From the NCBI RefSeq assembly GCF_035222485.1, contig NW_026946671.1, forward strand, positions 1-64,000: DNA of 64,000 bases, given 5' to 3'. This DNA is from Podospora pseudoanserina. Taxonomy: Eukaryota; Ascomycota; Sordariomycetes; Sordariales; Podosporaceae. The position numbers were made by a program, and so were the translations under genes. A model generated the notes under the pieces. It was not told the DNA's origin. It did no database searches and worked only from the letters and a program-made list of their open reading frames with translations. Shown one piece after another: positions 55,367-64,000 of this stretch; positions within the stretch are counted from its first letter, which is position 1, and the number at the start of each line of letters is the position of its first letter.

Positions 55367-57440
55367 TCATGGATATCCCTCCTCCTTGATCCAAACAGGT
55401 GACCCCCTTTCTGGTGACCCCTCCGGCTCAATAGTCATGGCCAGCATACCCGACAACACCTTCGACTGGTACATCCCCATCTTGGCCCATATCGTCTCCA
55501 GTATCCCCATTGCCCACGTTCGGTAATGCCTCGGTATCCCCGGCGCCACTCCCGCGACTTTGATCTCGAATAATAACGTCGGTATTCCTGCAATACCAAT
55601 CACTGCGCCGCCTTGCGTTTGGTCAAAGTGTTCGAGGTGTTCAGGTTGGAGGTTTGGATGCCGGTAGTGTGTTGGGATGGAGATGAGTGTGTCCCTCACA
55701 AGACGGACAAGGCAGTCTTGTATTTGCTGTATTTTCTTGTCGGATATAAGAGACGAGCTGCTGCTCGGGAAGCGCTGGACGCTTTCGATGAGGAGCTGGC
55801 TGAGCATAATTCTCGCCCAGCGGTAATGATTCCATATCCGGGCAAAGTACATGTCGGTGTAGATGTGATAACGGCCCTCAAAGACCGCATCTGGTGGGAA
55901 GAAGTTGTCGCTGACTTGCTCTTCGATGACGGTCCATGGTCCGTCCTGGCGATCCTCCCAGGCGCCAAACTGCGCGTCTAGAGCAAGAGCTGTGCCGATC
56001 ATGTCGGTGGTGGCTTGCTGTCCGTCGATAAAGTGTTGGCTTCGTACATAGCCTGATAGCTTGACGAACTCTACCACAGGGAGGATAAGTTCGGTCGATG
56101 GTATCTCCTTTGGCGTGGCCATGTTGGCGCCCATAGAAAGCCATTGTTGGAATGGTGGGGGTAGGCCTCCTTCGCCGGTTTGTGGCTCTGGTCGGGAGGG
56201 GATCATGTTGTTTGGTTCTGGTGACGTGTACTGGAAGGCGCCCTGGGTCGACGCTATCATGGAAAAGCACAGCTGGAGGAGCCCGCGGAGACCTTCAGAT
56301 TGCGATTGGTGAAAGGGCAAAAAGCTTGTTAGAATGGCAGCACCGCCCATGATATGAGTTCGCGCTCCAGGGGCTGGCTTCTCGTCTCTTCCGCGAACAA
56401 CCTTGATTCGGCGTTAGCAGAAACCAGCATTCAAAACTGAGGTACGGTACTCACCTCGTACATGGCCATCATGACTACAGCTCGGAGGATGACATCGAGG
56501 TCAAGCTCCGGAACATGCCTGGCCATGATGGAGGACGAAATATTGTGCAACGCACGTCCATAGTGTTGTTTCGATAACGTACTCAGTTTCTTGTCGCCGT
56601 TGATGTTGGACAAGCTGGCCAGCCCAACGGCTGCCATGATTTCTCGCGTTACTGCTGAGTGGACCCATGGCCTTCCTTGAAGCTCCTGCCCGACCTTTGG
56701 CTCATCTGGAAGTCCAATCACATAATGCTCAATGTAAAACTGAATAGCCCTGTCGACGGCATTGATGGATATCTCCGTGGGCACTCTGTACCCCAGTTCG
56801 GGGGCTTCTCGTTTGAAGGTGATCGCCGATGATGCCGATTGTGGTGATTGGGAGGCTGCCAGCCGACGTCGTATACTAATTGGAGATGCTGTTGATGTCG
56901 ACGTTGGCGAGGTGGCCGAGGAAGATGAAGATGTTGATGGCGTTGGCGAAGATCCTGATCCTTCTCCCTGTTCGGATGTATCCGGCACACCCCACTGCTG
57001 GTGTGCTCTTTTTATGACTTTGCTGCTCTCATCCCGGAACATCAACGAGAGCTGGTCTCGGTACCCGGGACACGGCTTACCCACCCGGATGCATTGCGCA
57101 CACTGAGGGCGGACTTTGTCGCACTGCGAGGCACCACATGTCCGTCAGCACAAGATCCAGAACCCTTCCACCGGTACACTGATCTTCGATCCTTTGACAC
57201 GACACAGATCTGACAGATGACAGACCACCAGGGGAGCCCGCAGGCAGGTATCTATAGCGGGAACACGACCCGAAGCTCTGGGCCACATGGGCGGCTGCGG
57301 ATTGGGCCGGGCCCTGCCTGGTAGTGTCTGGCACATGTAGTCTGATGTCAGGGCATGGGGCTTAATACGTAAAAACTCACCTTGATGCGTCTCGTTCGAC
57401 AGTTCTGGCAGCCCTGTGATGCCTTTCCACAGTAAACCAT
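55367..57440 (-). CDS. Zn2Cys6 transcription factor with fungal-specific regulatory region
   Basis: Three exons on the minus strand (57440-57381, 57123-56455, 56401-55367) encode about 587 residues. The binuclear cluster is split by a 257-nt intron and reads Cys11, Cys14, Cys21, Cys28, Cys31, Cys38, with spacing 2-6-6-2-6. A Ser/Thr-rich linker (about residues 62-90) and a long helical region typical of fungal-specific transcription factor domains follow. The C-terminal half has conserved stretches such as RYHIYTDMYFARIWNHYRWA. Target genes cannot be inferred; no metabolic cluster adjoins. The first intron is unusually long for this window, and another exon inside it cannot be excluded. Confidence 0.88.
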
Positions 57441-60261
57441 GGTTGATTTCGGTGTTCTCGTAAAAAAAAGGCCAGAATGGGTATTCAACTCGCCGCCCGC
57501 ATCCCCGCCCTCGCGCTCAGTTTTGCTGCGTTACTCCAGATATTGGCGGGGACTCGCCGGTAGTTAACCGAGCAGGGAAACCACTTCGTCGATAGGGGGG
57601 AGATGGCGGACAAATGGCGGTCACTCTTCGGGAGCTTCCATCAGGCAGGTCGCATTCGCTTCGCAACGGCGTGCGCATGCTATGCTATGCAGCAGCGTGA
57701 TACGGCATCACTGCTGGTGGCAAGAAGACGGCAGAGTACGGTATGATATAGGGTGATTAGTAATAAATAATGGGGAGTTAGTTGCTCAAGGGCCAGAAGT
57801 GAGCTGAGGGCTTGGGACTTGTTCCTGAGAAACGGGAGCCTCGGTCTCTTGTACCCTGAGAGACGTGAACACAAGGACAGCTTGGCATAAAAAAAGGCCA
57901 ACGAGAGATGATCCGCGATCGGCACCCGCTTGTGATGTGATATGATATCAAAAAAATAAGAGAGAACGTAGGGGGCTCGGTGGTGAAATTGAAGCAGATG
58001 GCAGATGGCTGATGGGCCCCGGAAATAACGGCCAATTACCCACAGCTCTAAAAGCTCCGGCGATTCGAAGCTGAAGCAAGTGAGGTGGGAAGCTGCCAGC
58101 ATTTCAGTGGGCATCGTGGAAACTATAGCGCCGTTGGGATCTCGCGTGCTTCCGCCAGGTTCCCCGCCATTCCTATCCGAGTAGCTGTGACTTGTCGCTA
58201 GCCACGACTGCAACTCTGGCGCAGGTATCCGGAACACCCGCTGCTCTGCCGGGGGTCAATTAAACCGGCCGATGCGCCGATTGTCAATGCGCTGCGCCGT
58301 GCACAGGCCCGGCAGCTGCCATCCGGCGGCACTAACGCCAGCAAGATGCGGGGTGACACCTGTGACGCAGCCTTGGTATCTTGGAGTATTGGGGTTTCTG
58401 ACAGCATGTGCTTGTTTACCTGCTGTAACTTGCTGACTTGACACGGCACAGGTGTCCACAGAAAAATTTGGCCAGATTTTGCGCCTTGCTGTCGCCAGAA
58501 CGATCATTACGATGCAACGGTGATGTTTGGCTGGAGGCTATCGTGTCTCACGGTGGGCTTGGGTTCAATAGATCCGGATGATGTAGTAGCAGTGCCCCGC
58601 CGCGAGATTCGAACTCACCTAGTCGTTTGATCGAGGATCGGTTTCTTCAAACGACGGCGATGGCTTGCTGCTGGACATCAGTTTCCGACCCTGGCTCCCT
58701 GGTTCACCAACAAGCCACGCATTGAATATGATCTGCGGCGGATCTCTATCAGCATCAGGGTAAGGATCGAAATCAGACAAAGTCAGTTGTGGCATGACTA
58801 AACCATTAGATCTATAAACCGACGATTCCTCGCGTATCTGGTTTTTATGCTAGGTTGCCATGCTCCTTTTCCAGTAGATTTTGCCTTTTTTTAAATAAGT
58901 TGGTGTGAGATTGCAACTCTGAGCATCCATCCATGACCGACATTATGGCCCACTGGGGGTCGGCCAGTGCCGGTATCTGCCCCTCCCCGAAAACAAAACC
59001 CCGGACTCCGGGCCGGCCATCTGCCAAGCATCGGGCGGGGTACAGGAGCCAGAGCTCCGGCCCGAGTCAAGGGCCCCGTCTTCCGGACCCGCCATTCCGT
59101 CTTGATCAGCATTGAACTTGCATACTGACAAAGTTCTCAGCTCTCTTGACTGCAGCTGCTTCTTGCGGGGAACTCTGCGTTGCCTCATGCAGACAGAGTG
59201 TTGAGAGCTTTGATCGCCAGCAGGTACGCACAGTTTCAAGGCAATCTTCAGCATGCCCTATAGCTATCTTGCCGAAGGTAATCACATGTGTATGTCAGTG
59301 GCGTAGTACCTTGCCCTTGCGAGATGGAGAGAAGCACCTTGCTGTAAGATTAAATTATACTGCTAGTCTTTAGCAAAGGGCTACCTGGTGGTAGGTAGTC
59401 AAACTCTCATCACTGTTCTTCTCAAGCAAAGCTTCCCTTCCGAGCTCAAATCAGATCAGATGACGCTGCAGAATCCTCTATAGATAAGCATCAAATCTCA
59501 ATATCACCAGTACTGAGGACAGAAACTAAAAACACAATTGGTGGCGAGTTGGCTACCGATGGCTGAAGTTTATTATGGAAGTGTGGTGGTGAAGCAACCT
59601 GAAAGGCAAGTTCCGCGGCCACACAGTGTGGGGGCAGGCGGCCCGACCTTGCGCAAATCAATTTTCTGCGTGTGTTCAAAGAATCCATCGACCTGATTCC
59701 CAAAGTTTCGCGACTGCCGCAGCCGCTCTCAGCAACACCAGATCATCCTTTCCACTCTGGAGAAGCTCCACCTCGAGAATTCAAACCATCTTCCACTAAA
59801 TCATCGACCATCCCGTCGACTCTAGCCATCGACCCAATCCGTCTTTGCCATCTCCCCCTCCATCTCTGCGAGCTTCTTCTCTTCTTTCTCTACAAGCCCT
59901 TCCCCTCTCCGATCCCGATCCCGCGCCCTGGTGCACTTTCTGCAAACGCAACCGAAGCCCAGCTCCGTTGCCAAACCAGCTCTGATCTCGAAGCCGACTT
60001 CAAAAAAAGAGTGCGTGTGCTCCATCCTCCGATCTTGCTCTCTTCCATCCAAGATGCCCCTCTCTGCCCCTCGATGCGTCTTTTTTTCTCCACTTTCCGC
60101 TGACCTCACCATTTCCAGAGATATCCTCACTTCTCTCCGGCGCCACACAAAGCCTAGTCTCGTCCGACTCTACCCCACGCCCGCGCCGTGATTTTCCATC
60201 TCCCTCGTCGTCATCACTTCTGTTTTCTTTAATCATCACACACAAAAAAACAACAGCAATC
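57441..60261. other. 2.8 kb divergent region upstream of the Zn2Cys6 and G3BP-like genes
   Basis: The largest open frame (57680-58237, minus, 185 codons) has no ATG-proximal conservation and is considered spurious. A B-box-like GAGTTCGAATCTC lies on the minus strand near 58605-58617, but no full tRNA can be folded around it. The last 600 bp are C/T-rich and resemble the long 5' leader of an abundant transcript. Nothing else is recognised. Confidence 0.4.
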
Positions 60262-62031
60262 ATGTCGACAAACGGTAATGCTAATCACCACGAGCAATAC
60301 GCTGCTACCGGTCCAACCACCACAGAGTCGACTCCCCAGATCGAGAACTCGCAGAGCGACCTCCCCAAGGATGAGATCGGCTGGTACTTTGTTGAGCAAT
60401 ACTACACAACCCTGAGCAAGAACCCCAACAAGCTTCACGTGAGTCTGCGGATATTCTGGCGGTGCAGTGGCTTGGTGGGCTAACGGTCAATTGTAGCTTT
60501 TCTACGGCAAGAAGTCTCAGTTCGTCGCCGGTGCCGAGGCTGAGGTCACCACTGTCTGCGTCAACAGACCTGTAAGACTTTCCAATTGGGTTTGTGTTTA
60601 GGTGTTGAGCCTCTCGAAGCTAACTGTCTGCCAAGAACATCCAAGAGCGCATCAAGCAGTTGGATTTTGAGGATTCCAAGGTCCGCATCTCCAACGTCGA
60701 CTCCCAAGGGTCTGCCGAGAACATCCTCATCCAGGTCATTGGTGAGATCTCCAGCAAGGGTGCCGAGCCCCGCAAGTTCGTCCAGTCCTTCGTCCTTGCC
60801 AAGCAGCCCTCGGGTTACTTTGTCCTCAACGACATCCTGAGATATATCGTCGATGAGCCAGTTGAGGAGACTGAGGCCGCCGCTGAGGCTCCAGTAGAGG
60901 CCCCTGCTGCCACCGAGGCTGCCCCAGCCGTCGAGGCCGAGGCCGAGCCCGCCGCCGAGCCTGAGGTTCCTGTCGAGGAGCCTGTCGCTGAGGAGAAGGA
61001 GCCAGCTGAGTTGGACACCGCCGCTATCTCTCAGAAGCTTGAGGAGGCTGCTGAGGAAGCCCCCGCTCCCGCTCCCGCCGAGGCTCCTGCTCCCGAGCCT
61101 GTTGTCGAGACCCAAGAACCAGTTGTTGAGGAGAAGACTGAGACCCAGCCCACCCCCGAGAAGGTCGTCGAGGAAGTTGCCGAGGAGGCGGCTGCGAAGC
61201 CCGAGGAGCCTAAGGATCCCGCGCCGACCCCCGCGGCTCCTGCCACCGCTGCTCCTGTTGCCGCTCCCGCGCCTGCGGAGCCCCCCAAGCCCCAGCAGCC
61301 CCCCAAGCCCATGACCTGGGCTAGTCGCCTGGCTGCTTCTGCTGCTGCCGCGGCTCCCAAGCCTGTCATTCCCAAGGTTGCGACTCCTCCTGCTGCTGCT
61401 CAGGCGCGTGCTCCTGTTCCTGCTCAGGCCCCTACTACCGCTCCTCAGTCCACAGAGGCCGCCCCTGCCGCCCCCAAGGATCAGGGTAGCGAGTGGCAGA
61501 CCGCTGAGACCAAGCGTCAGAGCCGCGCTCAGCCTGCCGCTGCCGCTACTCAGACCGAGAAGGAGGGAACCCTTGCCTATATCAAATTTGTTACTGATAA
61601 GGTGAAGGAGGCCGATCTCAAGGCCACCCTGGAGGCTTTCGGTGAGGTCGTGTACTTCGACATCAACCGTACCAAGGTAAGCGATATCTTTTAGATGAAC
61701 GTCAATGAACCAGACTAACCCAGCTGTACAGAACTGTGCCTTCGTCGAGTTCAAGACCCCGGCCGGTTACAATGCTGCCGCCGCTGCCAACCCCCACACC
61801 GTGAACGGCGAGAACATCGTCGTTGAGCCCCGTCGTCCCAAGTCGAACGCTTATGGCGGTGCCGGCTACCCCGCTCGTGGTGGTGCCACCGGTGGCCGTG
61901 GTAGCCGCGGCGGGTACGAGTCTCAGCGCAGCGGCAGCCAAGGCGGCGGCCGTGGTGGCTTCACTGGACAGGGCCGTGGTGGTCGCGGCGGTGCCCCTCG
62001 CGGACGCGGCGCTTCCCAGGCCAACGCCTAG
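60262..62031 (+). CDS. NTF2-like + RRM + RGG protein, G3BP/Nxt3/Bre5 family
   Basis: Four exons (60262-60438, 60497-60571, 60636-61676, 61732-62031) encode 530 residues. An NTF2-like domain covers about 37-160 (IGWYFVEQYYTTLSKNP, LFYGKKSQFV). A Pro/Ala/Glu-rich acidic region fills about 165-340. An RRM lies at about 395-455, with RNP2 LAYIKFV and RNP1 KNCAFVEF, the latter split by intron 3. An RGG/GRG-rich tail ends the protein. Relatives nucleate stress granules and, in yeast, Bre5 is a cofactor of the deubiquitinase Ubp3. RNA binding through RRM and RGG is the likely core function. The highly C-ending codon use and long CT-rich leader suggest strong expression. Confidence 0.93.
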
Positions 62032-63805
62032 ACGGCGATCGCTGCTTAGCGCGAGTTCACAAGTTGATCAAAGACACATTTATTGTCCATGATCTTGAAA
62101 AGGTTCCAAGGTGAGCTGCTAGTGTCAACAAGCCTAGCATCCATCTTCACACGCCATACGACGGAGTTGAGGGGAGGGCGGGCATTCTTCTTGGTGCGTC
62201 ATGGAGTCACGGGGTTTGATTAGTTAGGAAAGGGCAAAATGGTCAAGATTCATGGTTTTTTTTTCTCTTGATGGCAATCTGGTGGTGCAGTGTTGTGGAG
62301 TTGTGTGTGTTTTTCTGCTGCTGTTATTCTTGTTCTCGTTGCTAGTTGGGCCGTGCATTTGACTTGCACAGGTCACTCTTTTCCCCAAACACGCCCCTTG
62401 CACACACATCACACACATATCAAAAGGTTGTCATGGTTTTGCGGCATCGTTACAGCGTTGGGGGAAACGGAAAACGGTAGCATTGTATACCTCACTGGCG
62501 GGGCGGACTGGCTGGATGAATGCGGGTGGGAAAGGGTGGTGTGGAAAAAGGAAAAAGGCACGGCATGAAATGTTGACCTGGTGTACGGTATGGTACGACA
62601 TGGTACGGAAAATGAAGGCAATGGGGCCCAGAAGGAGTATGCCTGAAAAGGAGATGGAGACAACCTCTACACATCACCATTACAACATTCTTCCCAATCG
62701 AGGGCGGGGTGGGCCTTGTACGAGTAATTACGTTTGGGGGAGAGAAAGGCAAAAGGAGAGGAAGGGGGACGAAGCGTGTTGAGACAGTATCGTTTTAGCT
62801 TGCTTGTGGATTGAAGGGGACCGTACGGTATGGGATAGGGAATAGTTAGTACCTTAGATTAAGGGAGGTTTAAAGAGATGTGTATTGTTAAAAGCGAGAT
62901 ATTATTTGCAAAGATTCTGTCTCAACTTGATATGACTGTCTTGTGATTTGTCTGGGGAAGGAGAGATATGGTGTTGGGCAAGATGTTGGATGTAAGGAAG
63001 CTTTATTTGAGTGGGCATGAAGAGAGGTGGGGCACCACCACTACAAGAGCCAAGGACTTGCATCTTGGACTCTGCTTTTGGTGATTTAAAGCCGGGGTAC
63101 TTTAGTTGGTGTTTAGGTTGTAATATAAACCATGCCTCAAAAGCAAATCAATACGCCTTTTAAGTATCTTTAATAAGGTAGCTTAGTGATTATCCTTCGA
63201 GGCATGGTCCACAATATGATATTGGTTAACTTACCTTTGCTCTTCTGTAGGGAGGGTGTGAATAGCCAGACGGCTAGATAAATGGACGTAGAGATATAAG
63301 CTGTGTCATCTTGACTATCTAGACATCTAATAGAGCTAGCCACTCGTCTGGCTTTTCGATCTCGTTTTTCAGGTCTGTTGATTGTTATGTTGAGCTTTCT
63401 CAGCCGGTGCAACTATGGTAAAACAGCTCATCCTGACTTCTTCAACTGCTTCTTTCCTTCTTTTTTTCTTTTTTTTTTTTTTTTTTTTTTGGGGGGGGGG
63501 GTTTGGGTTTTCGAGAACATCCAGGCAGGTAGGCAGGTGGGAGTTGTCAAGGGATGTTGTCAAAACACCGAGATGGTCGTTCCTTGGTGTTGGGATTTAG
63601 CGTGTGTTGTATTCGTCGTCTTTTTGTGAAGTTCACTGTTGAAGCCTATATATTCCGTCGGGTCTTCTTGTCTTGGACGTGTTCTGCTTCACGATAGAGG
63701 AGGAGGCAATCAATGCTGTTGGAGACATAGACTGGTGATGATGATGATAATGTTGGGGTAAAAAAAGAAAAAAAGCAAACGCTGGAAAGAAACAAACGCT
63801 GTTTA
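62032..63805. other. Intergenic, no gene recognised
   Basis: The first part is the 3' UTR of the G3BP-like gene. Small open frames (62290-62568, 62483-62782 and others) overlap one another without domains. A T22-G11 homopolymer pair sits at 63469-63501. The segment ends at a tRNA-like gene. Confidence 0.45.
63469..63501 (+). repeat. T22 followed by G11
   Basis: Adjacent homopolymers: T at 63469-63490 and G at 63491-63501. Such tracts are slippage-prone and assembly-error-prone. Confidence 0.9.
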
Positions 63806-63878
63806 TGGACGGGCCAGGAGTCGAACCTGGGCCTTCGCTCAAACTCGGAAATTCACTAACCGCTGTACTACCGCGCCC
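63806..63878 (-). tRNA. tRNA-like gene with intact A and B boxes but odd anticodon arm
   Basis: Read on the minus strand, the sequence starts GGGCGCGGTAGTACAGCGG and ends CCCGTCCA. The A box (TAGTACAGCGG) and B box (GGTTCGACTCC) fit the Pol III consensus. The T stem CCAGG/CCTGG is perfect, the acceptor stem pairs 6 of 7, and T-runs follow downstream on that strand. The anticodon arm does not close normally: only the outer three pairs (TTC/GAA) form, leaving an 11-nt loop with AGTTTGA in the middle, so the isotype cannot be assigned. It could be a tRNA pseudogene, a tRNA-derived Pol III gene or an unusual tRNA. Confidence 0.5.
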
Positions 63879-64000
63879 ACGGAATGCTAATCTTGGGACT
63901 CGGGATTGTATACTGGGTTGGGGTTGGGTTGGAGCTGAAGGCTTTGGATTGTGGATGTGGCTTTGTTTGACAGCTGGTGGACGTCGAACTAGTGTTGAAA
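63879..64000. other. Window end, nothing recognised
   Basis: The last 120 bp are G/T-rich, with GGTTGGGTTGG. No feature is supported. Confidence 0.4.

Noticed and set aside
57680-58237. 185-codon minus-strand open frame
   Set aside because: No recognisable domain, overlapping alternative frames, and composition like the surrounding non-coding DNA.
58594-58680. tRNA-like 3' half on the minus strand (B-box-like sequence plus a hairpin)
   Set aside because: No matching acceptor 5' strand or A box could be found, so a full tRNA cannot be folded.

Overview
The window is nuclear DNA of a filamentous ascomycete, most likely a sordariomycete close to the Sordariales. The evidence is short spliceosomal introns (mostly 50-80 nt with GT(A/G)AGT donors and CTAAC/CTGAC-like branch sites), compact single-copy housekeeping genes, Zn2Cys6 regulators, a fungal siderophore transporter, a DUF3074 protein, and tRNA genes with introns next to the anticodon. 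Fifteen protein-coding loci were resolved to exon level, plus one single-exon hypothetical gene and one weak orphan ORF. There are two tRNA-Ala(AGC) genes and one tRNA-like gene.

Layout. 2827-6699 (+): RING-H2/PH/VWA protein of Far1/Ste5 architecture. 8820-10829 (+): siderophore-iron transporter with an upstream GATA/CCAAT cluster. 11139-11226 (+): tRNA-Ala. 11516-13644 (-): DUF3074 START-like protein. 14644-20547 (-): Mot1, the TBP-removing Swi2/Snf2 ATPase, with two micro-exons at its 5' end. 22991-26780 (+): cohesin Smc3. 27410-29082 (+): Hsp90 co-chaperone Cdc37. 30028-33277 (+): Zn2Cys6 protein with a perfect 11 x 15 nt repeat and a frame change near its 3' end. 35886-37850 (+): fungal hypothetical protein. 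39322-40504 (+): secreted glutaminyl cyclase with an in-frame TGA. 41469-42533 (+): Pho85-type CDK. 43260-44693 (+): SAGA subunit Sgf73/ataxin-7, whose reading frame continues past a TAG to 46157. 47001-47126 (+): second tRNA-Ala with a much longer intron. 47.1-50.2 kb: gene-poor, partly AT-rich stretch. 50260-51449 (+): peroxisomal-type mitochondrial-family carrier. 51522-52732 (-): NOSIP-type E3 ligase. 53433-54817 (+): tafazzin. 55367-57440 (-): Zn2Cys6 transcription factor. 60262-62031 (+): G3BP/Nxt3-type NTF2-RRM-RGG protein. About 63806-63878 (-): tRNA-like gene.

The genes do not form a metabolic or secondary-metabolite cluster. They are unlinked functions: transcription (Mot1, Sgf73, two Zn2Cys6 proteins), chromosome cohesion (Smc3), signalling (Far1-like, Pho85, Cdc37), lipid and organelle function (tafazzin, carrier), ubiquitin (NOSIP), iron uptake and RNA binding. 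Divergent pairs share promoters (mot1/smc3, NOSIP/tafazzin, Zn2Cys6/G3BP), and the carrier and NOSIP genes converge with a 72 bp gap.

The most unusual signals are these. (1) Three host genes have reading-frame interruptions with clear coding sequence on both sides: sgf73 (TAG), glutaminyl cyclase (TGA) and the 30-33 kb Zn2Cys6 gene (frame change). (2) Several genes switch abruptly from C-ending to G-ending codons. (3) Micro-exons of 11, 18 and 19 nt occur in mot1 and tafazzin. (4) Two tRNA-Ala genes share identical exons but carry introns of 15 and 53 nt. No CRISPR array, intact transposon or clearly new multi-gene system was found. All splice sites were read by eye and none is backed by transcripts.
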